From assembly GCF_021735935.1 (NCBI RefSeq), contig NZ_WMDZ01000001.1, forward strand, positions 992,001 through 1,056,000: a DNA stretch of 64,000 nt, in the 5' to 3' direction. The notes beneath the pieces were generated by a model. The model was not told the origin of the DNA and made no database searches. It worked only from the letters and a program-made list of their open reading frames with translations. How positions within the stretch are numbered: the first letter of the stretch is position 1; every line of letters begins with the position of its first letter. Below are positions 43,726 to 53,258 of the stretch, in pieces. Both the position numbers and the translations under genes were made by a program. Source of the stretch: Sulfitobacter sp. M39. Its GTDB lineage: Bacteria > Pseudomonadota > Alphaproteobacteria > Rhodobacterales > Rhodobacteraceae.

Positions 43726-43898
43726 GCCCAATGGGGCGCGGGGTCACAGCGACCCGCCATGCTCAAATCAGCGACACACCCGCCGGATCGCCGCATCAAG
43801 CGCCGGATATGTCGGAATTGCCCCCTCTGCCCATGCCCTCACAGGCGTATTGAGGACATAAGAAACATAGAACGCCGACGGCGCATCAGGGAGGACAT

Positions 43899-45575
43899 AT
43901 GACCTTTAAATCCGACATCCAAATCGCACGCGAAGCCAGCAAACGCCCCATTCAGGAGATCGGGCAAAAGCTGGGCATCAGCAGCGATGATCTGCTGCCC
44001 TACGGCCATGACAAGGCGAAGGTGTCGCAAAAGTTCATCAACTCGGTGCAGGACCGTCCCGATGGCAAGCTGATCCTCGTCACCGCGATCAACCCCACCC
44101 CCGCGGGCGAGGGGAAAACCACGACCACCGTCGGTCTGGGCGACGGGTTGAACCGCATCGGCAAGAATGCCGCCGTCTGTATCCGCGAGGCGTCCCTTGG
44201 TCCGAACTTCGGCATGAAGGGCGGGGCCGCGGGGGGCGGCTATGCGCAGATCGTCCCGATGGAAGAGATGAACCTGCATTTCACCGGTGACTTCCACGCC
44301 ATCACCTCGGCGCATAACCTGCTCAGCGCGATGATCGATAACCACATCTATTGGGGCAACGCGCTAGAGATCGACCTGCGGCGCGTCGTCTGGCGCCGCG
44401 TCGTCGACATGAACGACCGCGCCCTGCGCCAGATCACGGCGTCCTTGGGCGGTGTGTCGAACGGTTTCCCCCGCGAGGCCGGGTTCGACATCACCGTCGC
44501 ATCCGAAGTCATGGCGATCCTTTGTCTGGCCAAAGACCTGAACGACCTGCAAAAACGTCTTGGCGACATGATCGTCGCCTATACCCGCGAGCGTAAGCCG
44601 ATCTATGCGCGCGATATCAAAGCGGATGGCGCGATGACCGTGCTGCTCAAAGACGCGATGCAGCCGAACCTTGTACAGACGCTGGAAAACAACCCCGCTT
44701 TCGTGCATGGCGGGCCTTTCGCCAATATTGCGCATGGCTGCAACTCTGTCATCGCGACCACCACCGCGCTGAAGCTGGCGGATTATGTGGTCACCGAGGC
44801 GGGCTTTGGTGCCGATCTGGGGGCCGAGAAGTTCCTCAACATCAAATGCCGCAAGGCGGGGCTTGCACCGTCCTGCGTCGTGGTCGTGGCCACGGTGCGC
44901 GCGATGAAGATGAACGGCGGCGTGGCCAAGGCCGATCTGGGCGCTGAAAACGTCGACGCCGTGCAGGCCGGTTGCCCCAACCTTGGCCGCCATATCGAGA
45001 ACCTGAAATCCTTTGGCGTGCCCGTCGTCGTCGCGATCAACCATTTCGTCACCGACACCGACGCAGAGGTGCAGGCGGTCAAAGACTATGTCGCCTCGCA
45101 AGGGGCCGAGGCCGTGCTGTCACGCCACTGGGAATTGGGCAGCGCTGGCTCTGCCGAACTTGCCGAGAAAGTGGTCGAGACGATCGATAAGGGCCAGGCG
45201 GAATTCGCCACGCTCTACCCCGACGCGATGCCACTGGCCGATAAGATCAACACCATCGCCACAAAGATCTATCGCGCGGATGGGGCGGTGATGGACCAGA
45301 AGATCCTCAACCAGTTGAAAGACTGGGAAGAGCAGGGATATGGCGATCTGCCGGTCTGTATGGCCAAAACGCAATACAGCTTTACCACCGATCCCGAAGC
45401 CCGCGGCGCGCCAACCGGCTTTACCATCCCCGTGCGCGAGGTGCGCCTGTCTGCCGGCGCGGGCTTTGTCGTGGCCATCTGCGGTGAGATTATGACCATG
45501 CCGGGCCTGCCACGGGTGCCTTCTGCCGAAAATATTCGTCTCAATGACATCGGCGATGTTGAAGGTCTGTTCTAA
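43899..45575 (+). CDS. fhs: Formate-tetrahydrofolate ligase
   Basis: The product is 558 aa. The ATP site [16 protein letters not shown] begins at 66, followed by [19 protein letters not shown] and [12 protein letters not shown]. It makes 10-formyl-THF from formate. GGGAGGA lies just before the ATG. It stands 94 bases before folD in the same direction, giving a one-carbon module. The 173 bases upstream show no riboswitch motif I can defend. Confidence 0.96.
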   Translation: MTFKSDIQIAREASKRPIQEIGQKLGISSDDLLPYGHDKAKVSQKFINSVQDRPDGKLILVTAINPTPAGEGKTTTTVGLGDGLNRIGKNAAVCIREASLGPNFGMKGGAAGGGYAQIVPMEEMNLHFTGDFHAITSAHNLLSAMIDNHIYWGNALEIDLRRVVWRRVVDMNDRALRQITASLGGVSNGFPREAGFDITVASEVMAILCLAKDLNDLQKRLGDMIVAYTRERKPIYARDIKADGAMTVLLKDAMQPNLVQTLENNPAFVHGGPFANIAHGCNSVIATTTALKLADYVVTEAGFGADLGAEKFLNIKCRKAGLAPSCVVVVATVRAMKMNGGVAKADLGAENVDAVQAGCPNLGRHIENLKSFGVPVVVAINHFVTDTDAEVQAVKDYVASQGAEAVLSRHWELGSAGSAELAEKVVETIDKGQAEFATLYPDAMPLADKINTIATKIYRADGAVMDQKILNQLKDWEEQGYGDLPVCMAKTQYSFTTDPEARGAPTGFTIPVREVRLSAGAGFVVAICGEIMTMPGLPRVPSAENIRLNDIGDVEGLF

Positions 45576-45589
45576 GCGCGTATGAACAG

Positions 45590-45615
45590 GGCGCGGAGGG
45601 TCGCCCCTTCGCGCC
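45590..45615 (+). terminator. Hairpin between fhs and folD
   Basis: GGCGCG-ga-GGG and CCC-ctt-CGCGCC form a short GC stem with TCG loop. The tail is not T-rich, so readthrough into folD is likely; it may only reduce expression. Confidence 0.4.
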
Positions 45616-45669
45616 TTCGCCTGCTGTGGCAGGTGATACCAGCGCCACAACAGACAAAGGACGGTCCCC

Positions 45670-46572
45670 ATGACAGCGACGATCATCGACGGCAAGGCAT
45701 TTGCAGCACAGGTGCGGGGGCAGGTCGCCCAGCACGTCACGCGGCTGAAGGACGATCACGGGATCACGCCGGGGCTGGCCGTGGTGCTGGTCGGGGCCGA
45801 TCCTGCCTCCGAGGTTTATGTCAAATCCAAGGGCAAGATGACCAACGAAGTGGGCATGAAATCGGTCGAACACCGGCTGGCGGAGTCCACATCAGAGGCG
45901 GAGCTTCTGACCCTGATCGACACGCTGAACAACGATGACACGATCCACGGTATCCTCGTACAGCTCCCCTTGCCCGATCACCTCAACGAAGACCTTGTGA
46001 TCAGCGCGATTGATCCGGCCAAGGATGTCGACGGGTTTCATATCTCGAACGTCGGTCTGTTGGGCACGGGGCAGAAATCCATGGTGCCTTGCACGCCGCT
46101 TGGCTGTCTGATGATGCTGCGCGACCACCACGGCACCCTGTCGGGGATGGATGCAGTCGTGATCGGGCGCAGCAATATCGTCGGCAAACCTATGGCCCAG
46201 CTTCTGCTCAACGACAGCTGCACCGTGACCATCGCACATTCGCGGACCAAAGACCTTGCCGCAGTCGTGCGCCGCGCTGATATCGTGATCGCTGCCGTGG
46301 GCCGCCCCGAGATGGTGCCGGGCGACTGGATCAAACCGGGGGCTACAATCATCGACGTGGGCATCAACCGTCTCGACGCGCCAGAGCGCGGTGAAGGCAA
46401 GACCCGTTTGGTCGGGGATGTGGATTTTGACAGCTGCGCCAAGGTGGCCGGTGCGATCACCCCGGTGCCGGGGGGCGTAGGCCCGATGACGATCGCCTGC
46501 CTGCTGGCTAATACGGTTACGGCCTGCTGCCGTGCCAATGACCTGCCCGAACCCGAAGGGCTGACGGCCTAG
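45670..46572 (+). CDS. folD: Methylene-THF dehydrogenase / methenyl-THF cyclohydrolase FolD
   Basis: The product is 300 aa. Landmarks are A-S-E-V-Y-V-K-S-K (catalytic Tyr and Lys), the Q-L-P-L-P cyclohydrolase motif, the GRSNIVGKP nucleotide loop and [10 protein letters not shown]. It converts 5,10-methylene-THF to 10-formyl-THF. It converges on the PaaI-type gene with 4 bases of overlap. Confidence 0.96.
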   Translation: MTATIIDGKAFAAQVRGQVAQHVTRLKDDHGITPGLAVVLVGADPASEVYVKSKGKMTNEVGMKSVEHRLAESTSEAELLTLIDTLNNDDTIHGILVQLPLPDHLNEDLVISAIDPAKDVDGFHISNVGLLGTGQKSMVPCTPLGCLMMLRDHHGTLSGMDAVVIGRSNIVGKPMAQLLLNDSCTVTIAHSRTKDLAAVVRRADIVIAAVGRPEMVPGDWIKPGATIIDVGINRLDAPERGEGKTRLVGDVDFDSCAKVAGAITPVPGGVGPMTIACLLANTVTACCRANDLPEPEGLTA

Positions 46573-46997
46573 TCCACCGTCGCTGGCACCGGCACCATCG
46601 TGCCCTGAAGCAAGGCGATCAGCACCTGCTGGTCGCCGGTTTGGGCAAAGACCTCGGCCGTGACCACACAAAGCCGCTTGCCCGGTTTCACCACCTTGCC
46701 AATCGCGATCAGCCGGTCTCCTCGGGCGGGGGCCAGCAGGTTGATCTTGATCTCTGCGGTGACGACTTCGGACTCCAAGGGCAGTGTCGTCAGCGCGGCA
46801 TAGCCCGCAGCGCTGTCCCCGATAGAGAACGTCAGCCCCGCGTGGCCAAACCCCTGCTGCTGGCGCGTGCCGGGCAGGATCGGTGCCTCGATCCGGATGA
46901 GCCCCTTCGACACATCGCTGAGCTCAGCGCCGAGGGTCTGCATCATCGATTGTGCGTCAAAGCTGTCGCGGATGCGGGCGATTTCTTGAGGGGTCAT
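46569..46997 (-). CDS. PaaI-type hot-dog thioesterase
   Basis: The product is 142 aa with the PaaI hot-dog order: [21 protein letters not shown], with the catalytic region near residue 50-65, then [12 protein letters not shown]. It probably hydrolyses an acyl-CoA. The substrate is unknown; nearby genes give no lead. The 3' end overlaps folD. Confidence 0.85.
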   Translation of the reverse strand: MTPQEIARIRDSFDAQSMMQTLGAELSDVSKGLIRIEAPILPGTRQQQGFGHAGLTFSIGDSAAGYAALTTLPLESEVVTAEIKINLLAPARGDRLIAIGKVVKPGKRLCVVTAEVFAQTGDQQVLIALLQGTMVPVPATVD

Positions 46998-47038
46998 AGG
47001 GGCTCTTTCAACATGGATAGCCGGCCCCTTGGCTGCGA

Positions 47039-47704
47039 TTAGCGCGGCAGGGGGATCGCGGTGGGCTGCGGTCCGGTAAGTATGGCGCAGGCCTGCGGAC
47101 CCATCAATGCCTGTAGCACCGGCGCGTCACTGTACAACCCGCCGGTATAGGTGCCAAAGGCAGGCATGATCAGCCGTCGGTCGTCATAGAGGAAGGCCGG
47201 ACGCGTCACCGACCGCCCGCGCAGCCGCAGCCGTGCCTTGGGGTGATAATGCCCCGAAACCTCGGCCTGCGCGCCTGCCTGCGCGATATGCCGGAACTGC
47301 AAGGGGCCGATCACAAGCTCGGCCAGATGCTGCCCCCCCAGTTCGACGGGGCCGGGGTCGTGGTTGCCCTCTACCCACAGCCACTGCCGCCCCGCCTGTA
47401 ACTGCGCAAGCGTCAGCTGCGCTGGCTCGGGCAGGGCGTGGGCCGCGTGCAGATCGTCGAAACTGTCGCCCAGACACATCACGACGCGCGCGGGCACACG
47501 GTCAAGCGCCGCCGCAAGCCGGGTCAACGTGTCCATCGTCTCGTAAGGGGGAAGCGCCGTGCCGCCGCGCCGCGCAATCCGTTCGGCTTTGCCAAGATGC
47601 AGGTCGGACACGCAGAGCAGCCCGTGATCTGCCCACCACAAAGCGCCAGAGCCAAGCGCCGTCAGCCGCGCGCCGCAAAAGTCGAAGTCATACCCGATGT
47701 TCAT
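47039..47704 (-). CDS. pdeM: Ligase-associated metallophosphoesterase PdeM
   Basis: The product is 221 aa from ATG 47704; the open frame up to 47860 runs through a large hairpin and is noncoding. Metal-binding motifs are S-D-L-H-L-G-K, G-D-S-F-D-D, G-N-H-D and G-H-Y-H-P. This is the PdeM pattern (binuclear metallophosphoesterase with endonuclease role) usually encoded with a DEXH helicase, an exonuclease and an ATP-dependent ligase in a DNA-damage operon. The helicase lies 258 bases upstream; the other two are not in the window. Confidence 0.88.
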   Translation of the reverse strand: MNIGYDFDFCGARLTALGSGALWWADHGLLCVSDLHLGKAERIARRGGTALPPYETMDTLTRLAAALDRVPARVVMCLGDSFDDLHAAHALPEPAQLTLAQLQAGRQWLWVEGNHDPGPVELGGQHLAELVIGPLQFRHIAQAGAQAEVSGHYHPKARLRLRGRSVTRPAFLYDDRRLIMPAFGTYTGGLYSDAPVLQALMGPQACAILTGPQPTAIPLPR

Positions 47705-47777
47705 GCTGCGTTCATCACCAAGTTTGTCCGCGGGCGCAAGGGGCGCTGGCCGATGGACGCGCCTATGGCGGGGCGCA

Positions 47778-47798
47778 GGAGTATTTGAAAAAGGGTGA
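47778..47798 (+). repeat. Inverted repeat arm 1 (Roseobacter-type intergenic repeat)
   Basis: GGAGTATTTGAAAAAGGGTG starts this arm. The complementary arm at 47920-47940 matches it in 18 of 21 positions. Both lie in the noncoding gap between pdeM and its helicase. Confidence 0.55.
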
Positions 47799-47852
47799 AG
47801 CGGAAGACGCCCCCGCCTGATCCCGAGGGGTGTGGGGGCGTCTTCACCCTTT
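47790..47852. terminator. Very stable hairpin between helicase and pdeM
   Basis: GAAGACGCCCCC (47803-47814) pairs perfectly with GGGGGCGTCTTC (47834-47845), and AAAGGGT/ACCCTTT extends the stem beyond a six-base bulge. It lies between the two minus-strand genes, so it could separate or attenuate them. Confidence 0.65.
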
Positions 47853-47919
47853 GCGGTCATCGGCTCTCCAGCCTGTACCGCGGGGTGACCATGGCGCGAA
47901 ATACCTAAGCGAAAGTTAA

Positions 47920-47940
47920 TTCACCCTTTCAAAAATACTC
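47920..47940 (-). repeat. Inverted repeat arm 2
   Basis: TTCACCCTTTCAAAAATACTC is the counterpart of arm 1, 22 bases beyond the helicase stop. Confidence 0.55.
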
Positions 47941-47962
47941 AGCTGCGCAGCGATTGCCACGT

Positions 47963-50407
47963 CTAGCGCCGTTTGAGGGGGATATTATCCGGCGCGGGTG
48001 TGATCTGTGCGAGGCCGGAGGCTTCCATCAACCGCGCGGATTCCTCGGCCAGCAGACGCTCTTCCGCCTGCCCCTTAACCGGCACACGGCCCATTTCAAG
48101 AAACAGCGGTGCGGACAGCGGGCTGACGCGGTCGAGGATACGGTGGTCTATCCGGCCCTTGATACGATGCAGCATTTCCTCGATCCGGCCAAAGTCGACC
48201 AGCCCGCGCAGGGCCTCTTCGCGGGTGATGTCGAGCAGGAGGTGATCGGGCTCGTATTTCTGCAAAGTGTCATACAGGATATCGGAGCTGAAGGTCGCCT
48301 GCCGGCCAGACTTACGGGCTTGGGGGGTGTTCCGTTCGATCAGCCCCGCGATCGTGGCGGCGGCGCGAAACGTGCGTTTCATCACCGCATTGCCGGCCAG
48401 CCAATGGTCCAACCCGTCATGCAGGGCTGTGGCATCAACGAGCGGGGCGGGGTCATCGACCGGATCCAGCCCCCAGATCAGGGTGGCATAATCGGTGGCG
48501 ACGAAGCCCAGGGGGTTAAGGCCCAGTTCCTCCATCCGTTTTGTCAGCAGCAGCCCGAGCGTTTGCTGCGCGTTGCGACCGGCGAAGCCGTAGAAGACCG
48601 TTTGGGCGCGGCCCTCATGGGGGAAGCTTTCGATCAGCAGTCGGCCCGGTTGCGGCAGTTGGCTGACTTCGCGTTGCAGGGTCAGCCATTCAGCCGTGTG
48701 GCGCGGCAGCTCGGGCCAGCTGTCTTGGGTGAACATGCGTTGCACGCGGGCGGAGAGCTGGGTCGAGGTGGCGAATTTGGTGCCCATGAACGTGGCGACG
48801 CGTGGTTTCTTGGCGACGGAACGGCTGACCTCTACGGTCATTTCCCGCAGCCCTTCGTATTTGACGATCTGGCCGCCGATCAGAAAGGTGTCGCCCGCGC
48901 TGAGCGAGGCGGCGAAACCTTCCTCGATCTCGCCCAAAGGGGCACCGCCGCGGTTGCGTTTCATGCGGACTTTCAGCGTGTCCGTATCCTGAATGGTACC
49001 GATGTTCATACGGATACGCTGGCTGCTGCGAGGGTCGCGCAGGTGCCATTTGCCGTTGGTACACATCAGACGTTGCCATCTGTCGTAGGCGCGCAGCGCG
49101 TAGCCGCCTGTGGCACAGAAATCAAGGCAGGCGTCAAAGGCGGCGCGGCTGAGGCTGGCATAGGCCCCGGCAGAGGTCACCTCGGCATACATCGCATCGG
49201 CGTCGAAGGGGCCGGCGCAGGCGGTGATCAGGATATGCTGGCATAATACATCGCGTGGGCCGGGGCCGCGTGGGTCGCCGTCAAGCTCTCCGGCCAATAC
49301 GGCGTCGAGGGCGGCGACACATTCGACCACCTCGAACCGGTTTGCGGGCACCAGCAGCGCTTTGGAGGGCGCGTTATAGCGGTGGTTGGCCCGCCCGATG
49401 CGCTGGACCAGTCGTTTGACATTCTTCGGCGCACCGATCTGGATCACGAGATCGACATCGCCCCAGTCGATCCCCAGATCGAGGCTGCCGGTACAGACAA
49501 TCGCGCGCAGATCACCGCGCACCATCGCGGCTTCGACCCGTTCGCGTTGCTGCCGATCGAGCGACCCGTGGTGGATGCCGATGGGCAGGCTATCTTCGTT
49601 GGCGAGCCAGAGATTGTGAAAGAAAACCTCGGCCTGGGCGCGGGTGTTGTGGAAGATCAGGGTGGTTTTATGCTGGCGTACCTGGTCGAGCACCGCCGGA
49701 ATCGCATAGGCAGCCCCATTGCCGGACCACGGCGGGGCCGCGTCCGTGCGCAGCATCCGGATGTCGGGCGGCGGGCCGGGATCGGCCAGCAGGATCGGGC
49801 AGGGGTCGGGGTGGCGTGCCATAAAGTGGGCGATGGCTGCGGGGTCTTCGACGGTGGCTGACAGGCCCACCCGTTTCAGCCCCGGGCACAGACGTTGCAG
49901 CCGCGCCAGCGCCAGCATCAGCTGGTCGCCCCGTTTGCTGTCGGCCAGCGCGTGGATCTCGTCGATCACGACACGTTTGAGCCCTTTGAACATGCGCGGC
50001 GCATCCTCGTAGGAGGTCAGCAGCGCAAGGCTTTCGGGGGTGGTCAGCAGGATATGGGGCGGGTCGGCGCGTTGCCGGCGTTTGCGCGTTTGCGAGGTGT
50101 CGCCGGTGCGGTCCTCAATCCGGATGGGGAGGCTCATTTCGGTCACCGGGGTGGTGAGGTTGCGCTTGATATCCGCGGCCAGCGCCTTGAGCGGCGAGAT
50201 ATAGAGCGTGTGCATGCCGTCGTGATCGCCTTCGGCCAGATCGACAAGCGTGGGCAGAAAACCAGACAGCGTCTTGCCGCCCCCCGTCGGCGCGATCAAC
50301 AGCAGCGCGGGCGCGTCGGCGCGTTCCAGCATGTCTTGCTGGTGGGGGTGGATGGACCAGCCTTTGGTCGCGAACCAGTCGGAGAATTTCGGGGGCAGGG
50401 TCTGCAT
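47963..50407 (-). CDS. Ligase-associated DEXH-box DNA helicase (Lhr-like)
   Basis: The product is 814 aa from ATG 50407; 15 further codons upstream are unsupported. Walker A APTGGGKT (39-46), T-T-P-E-S-L-A-L-L, the DEIH box (V-V-I-D-E-I-H-A-L), L-S-A-T-V and L-V-Q-R-I-G-R-A-N-H are present. The C-terminal Lhr-type domain fills the second half. It is the helicase of the ligase-associated repair set, transcribed toward pdeM. Confidence 0.9.
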   Translation of the reverse strand: MQTLPPKFSDWFATKGWSIHPHQQDMLERADAPALLLIAPTGGGKTLSGFLPTLVDLAEGDHDGMHTLYISPLKALAADIKRNLTTPVTEMSLPIRIEDRTGDTSQTRKRRQRADPPHILLTTPESLALLTSYEDAPRMFKGLKRVVIDEIHALADSKRGDQLMLALARLQRLCPGLKRVGLSATVEDPAAIAHFMARHPDPCPILLADPGPPPDIRMLRTDAAPPWSGNGAAYAIPAVLDQVRQHKTTLIFHNTRAQAEVFFHNLWLANEDSLPIGIHHGSLDRQQRERVEAAMVRGDLRAIVCTGSLDLGIDWGDVDLVIQIGAPKNVKRLVQRIGRANHRYNAPSKALLVPANRFEVVECVAALDAVLAGELDGDPRGPGPRDVLCQHILITACAGPFDADAMYAEVTSAGAYASLSRAAFDACLDFCATGGYALRAYDRWQRLMCTNGKWHLRDPRSSQRIRMNIGTIQDTDTLKVRMKRNRGGAPLGEIEEGFAASLSAGDTFLIGGQIVKYEGLREMTVEVSRSVAKKPRVATFMGTKFATSTQLSARVQRMFTQDSWPELPRHTAEWLTLQREVSQLPQPGRLLIESFPHEGRAQTVFYGFAGRNAQQTLGLLLTKRMEELGLNPLGFVATDYATLIWGLDPVDDPAPLVDATALHDGLDHWLAGNAVMKRTFRAAATIAGLIERNTPQARKSGRQATFSSDILYDTLQKYEPDHLLLDITREEALRGLVDFGRIEEMLHRIKGRIDHRILDRVSPLSAPLFLEMGRVPVKGQAEERLLAEESARLMEASGLAQITPAPDNIPLKRR

Positions 50408-50509
50408 GGATTGCAAGATAGGCTGTTTGCACGCGGGGGCCAGCCCCCGCACCCCCGGAGTTTATCTGGCAAAATGAAGCGGATGCCCGCGCCGGTTTCG
50501 CGCGCGGTG

Positions 50510-51817
50510 CTACCTGACGATGGTTTCATCCTCGACGAACATATTGGCCCAAGCGCGGTCGATCAAATCAGGGCGCATCTGATGCGGGATACCTTCGAAA
50601 TCGCAGATAGAGATCATCTGGTCGATCAGGAAGATCGGCTGATAGTTGGCGAACACATTGTTGATCGTGGGGTATTTTGTTTTCAGCAAATGGATCAGCG
50701 TCGCCTCGTCCAGTTTGACGTTTCGCTTCTTTGCGACCATGGCAAAGATCTTGAGGAAGTTTTCCTGATTGGGTCCGTCGATCTTGATCTTGAAGAAGAT
50801 CCGGCGCAGGGCGGCCTGGTCGAAGATCTCATTGGGGTGGAAGTTGGTGGAGAAGACCACCAGCGTGTCGAAGGGAACTTCGAACTTCTCGCCGGATTGC
50901 AGGGCGAGGATGTCCTTGTTTTCTTCCAGCGGCACGATCCAGCGGTTGACCAGCGCCTGTGGCGATTCTGCCTGTCGGCCAAGGTCGTCGACGATGAAGA
51001 TGCCGCCGGTGGATTTCAGCTGCAGCGGGGCTTGATAGGTCCGTGCGGTGGGGTTGTAGACCAGATCAAGCATATCGAGCGTCAGCTCGCCCCCGGTGAT
51101 CACTGTGGGGCGTTCGCATTTGACATAGCGGGTGTCAAAGCGCGTCACCCGGCGCAGGGATGTCGGGTCTTGTTTTTCTTCGGAAATGGCGGTGTGCACG
51201 ATGGGGTCATAGACCGTGATCACCTGACCGGCGTATTCAATCGCGCGGGGGACATAGATCCGGTCGCCAAGCGCATCGCGAATGCCGTTGGAGATGCTTG
51301 ATTTGCCATTGCCGGGGGGGCCGTACATCAGGATGGAGCGACCGGCCGTCACGGCTGGGCCAAGGTTGCCGATCAGCTCGGACGGGAGCACCAGATGGCC
51401 CATTGCCGCTTCGAGCTTTGCGCGGGTGATTTGCATGTTGCGCACGGACTGGCGTTTGATCTGTTCGCGGTAGACATCAAGCGGCACGGGCATCGGCCCG
51501 AAGTATTCCGATTGCGCCAAGGCATCCAGCGCGCGGGCCTTGCCCAGATCGGTCAGCTGGTAGCCCATTTCATTGCCGTTATTCGCGTTGAGCGTGCCCG
51601 TCGCTTCGAGAAGGCGTTGTTCGCGCGCGAGATCCACCAGTTCCTGCGTGACCTGAAGCGGCAGGCAGATCGCCGCTGCGAGCTCGCTGACCATGGTGAC
51701 GTTCTTGCGGAACATCGTTTTGATCATGATGTCGCGCATCATCACCACGGGCAGCTTCATCTCTTGGATGGTGCGCGGCGGAGGAGGGGCCATGACGGCG
51801 CTGGTTTGCATATTCAT
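50510..51817 (-). CDS. AAA+ ATPase linked to the tad locus
   Basis: The product is 435 aa if ATG 51817 is used; ATG 51832 or 51811 are alternatives and none has a strong ribosome site. The N-terminal winged-helix-like part is followed by GPPGNGKSSISNG (Walker A), I-F-I-V-D-D-L-G (Walker B) and a V-V-F-S-T-N-F-H-P sensor motif. It resembles the uncharacterised ATPases found at the end of Rhodobacterales tad clusters. Its exact role is unknown; a regulatory or assembly function in piliation is inferred from place. Confidence 0.75.
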   Translation of the reverse strand: MNMQTSAVMAPPPPRTIQEMKLPVVMMRDIMIKTMFRKNVTMVSELAAAICLPLQVTQELVDLAREQRLLEATGTLNANNGNEMGYQLTDLGKARALDALAQSEYFGPMPVPLDVYREQIKRQSVRNMQITRAKLEAAMGHLVLPSELIGNLGPAVTAGRSILMYGPPGNGKSSISNGIRDALGDRIYVPRAIEYAGQVITVYDPIVHTAISEEKQDPTSLRRVTRFDTRYVKCERPTVITGGELTLDMLDLVYNPTARTYQAPLQLKSTGGIFIVDDLGRQAESPQALVNRWIVPLEENKDILALQSGEKFEVPFDTLVVFSTNFHPNEIFDQAALRRIFFKIKIDGPNQENFLKIFAMVAKKRNVKLDEATLIHLLKTKYPTINNVFANYQPIFLIDQMISICDFEGIPHQMRPDLIDRAWANMFVEDETIVR

Positions 51818-51877
51818 GAAGGCTTCTTTCATGGGAAACGGGCGTGCCCCAAGGCGTAGCGGTTGAATATGGCGAAA

Positions 51878-52372
51878 TCAGGCCCCGAAGTAGGCGCCGA
51901 GCATTAAATATGCGGCAAGTACAGTTCCAAGGGCGAGGCCCATGGGGAACTTCTTGGCTTCGTGCCAGCTGACCCATTGCGGGGCAAGCTTGCGCAGGGG
52001 GGAATATTTGGCGGCACGGTGAATGATATAGGCGGCAACCAGGGTCGCCATGAACAGCGCCATGACAAAGCGCACATCCCCGAGCGCGATAAAGGGCGTG
52101 GCGGCGGCGATAAACTTCGCATCCCCCGCGCCCATCAACCCGCCTGCGTTCATGAAGATGCCCACCACAAGCGCCACCACCATCGCCAGCAGGTGCCAGA
52201 GGTAGCTGTCAAAGGGCAGGGCAATCGGGCCGATCAGCACAAACACGGCGGCCAATGCGATCACCGTGACATTGGTGATCCGCATAAAGGCCAGATCGGT
52301 GTAGATCGTATAGGCGCAAAGGGGCAGCGCGAAGGGGAGGAACCACAGCGCTGCGTAGCTGGTGATCTCCAC
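51878..52372 (-). CDS. cpaA: Prepilin peptidase CpaA/TadV
   Basis: The product is 164 aa with about six hydrophobic helices. Both catalytic aspartates of A24 peptidases are visible: D26 in Y-T-D-L-A and D84 in G-A-G-D-A-K-F. It should cleave the Flp-type pilins encoded at 62.1-62.6 kb after Gly14. The short form without an N-methylase domain is usual for tad loci. Confidence 0.9.
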   Translation of the reverse strand: MEITSYAALWFLPFALPLCAYTIYTDLAFMRITNVTVIALAAVFVLIGPIALPFDSYLWHLLAMVVALVVGIFMNAGGLMGAGDAKFIAAATPFIALGDVRFVMALFMATLVAAYIIHRAAKYSPLRKLAPQWVSWHEAKKFPMGLALGTVLAAYLMLGAYFGA

Positions 52373-52375
52373 GCG

Positions 52376-53230
52376 TTAGCCTGCGTTTTCCAGCGCGCGC
52401 AGCGACCGAACGGCGGCCTCGAAGTGCTGCGGGTGGGTGCTGATGGCGTCGCGCAGCAGCCCTTTACCGGTTTCAACGTCGCCCTTCTTGATCGCGGAGA
52501 GGGCAAGGGTGTGCAGTAGTTGCGCGCGCTCGGTCTGGTCCATCTCGATCGGGGGGAGGCTGTATTCACGTTGTGCGCCACGGGCGAGGATCAGGTTGTT
52601 CTTGGCGGTAAACAGCGTCGAATCCTGTTTCACGGCCTCGCCGAAAAGGCGTTCGGCAGCCTGATAGTCGCCGCGCGTCAGTTTAGAGTAGCCCCAGTTG
52701 TTCATGACCGAACCGGGCTTGGTGGTCAGACCAATGGCGATCTCGTAAAAACTGTCGGCCTTGTCCCATTCCTGCTTGCTGTCAGCGACGATCGCCTCAA
52801 GCCGGTAGCGGTTGTAGGTTTCATGGGTGGGCGGGACGGAATCCAGCGTCTTTTCCGCCTTGGCCCAATCGCCCGCGCGGATCAGCGCGTCGGCGTAATC
52901 AACCTTGTCATCGGCGGTGGCATCTTTGGAAGCGGCAACTTTGCCCCAGACAGAGGCGGCCTCTTGGTTGCGCTTGGCGCGGATCAGGGATTTGCCCAAG
53001 CTGCGCTGGATGTCGATGCGGTCGGGGTTTTCCTGCGCGGTGCGGGTGAAATAGCTGACCGCCTCGTTCGGGTCGGCCACTGTCAGCATCACATCGTTGA
53101 GGTTGCTTTCATCCACGACGTTCACGTCCTGGAAGGCGCGGGTGACGGTATCCTCGCCGGATTTCTTGCCGCAGCCTGCTACTGCGACGACGCCTGCAAT
53201 GCAGGCGGCCAATAGGATAGGGTGGCGCAT
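52376..53230 (-). CDS. TadD-like TPR lipoprotein 1
   Basis: The product is 284 aa with a lipobox ending at C20 (V-A-V-A-G-C) and at least five tetratricopeptide units between about 55 and 275. TadD proteins act as pilotins or scaffolds for the tad secretin. Two such genes lie in a row; this one is the longer. It ends 3 bases before cpaA. Confidence 0.85.
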   Translation of the reverse strand: MRHPILLAACIAGVVAVAGCGKKSGEDTVTRAFQDVNVVDESNLNDVMLTVADPNEAVSYFTRTAQENPDRIDIQRSLGKSLIRAKRNQEAASVWGKVAASKDATADDKVDYADALIRAGDWAKAEKTLDSVPPTHETYNRYRLEAIVADSKQEWDKADSFYEIAIGLTTKPGSVMNNWGYSKLTRGDYQAAERLFGEAVKQDSTLFTAKNNLILARGAQREYSLPPIEMDQTERAQLLHTLALSAIKKGDVETGKGLLRDAISTHPQHFEAAVRSLRALENAG

Positions 53231-53258
53231 TTTTGCGTCCTTTTACTGCTCTGCCTCG

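Noticed and set aside
43726..43898. Possible ZTP-type riboswitch before fhs
   Set aside because: There is a GGGTC...GACCC hairpin but not the conserved CCGCCTGGGCA element of that class.
47954..51301. Long plus-strand frames opposite the helicase and the AAA+ ATPase genes
   Set aside because: They are shadows of the real minus-strand genes; composition is unlike a protein family and they cover the real gene boundaries.
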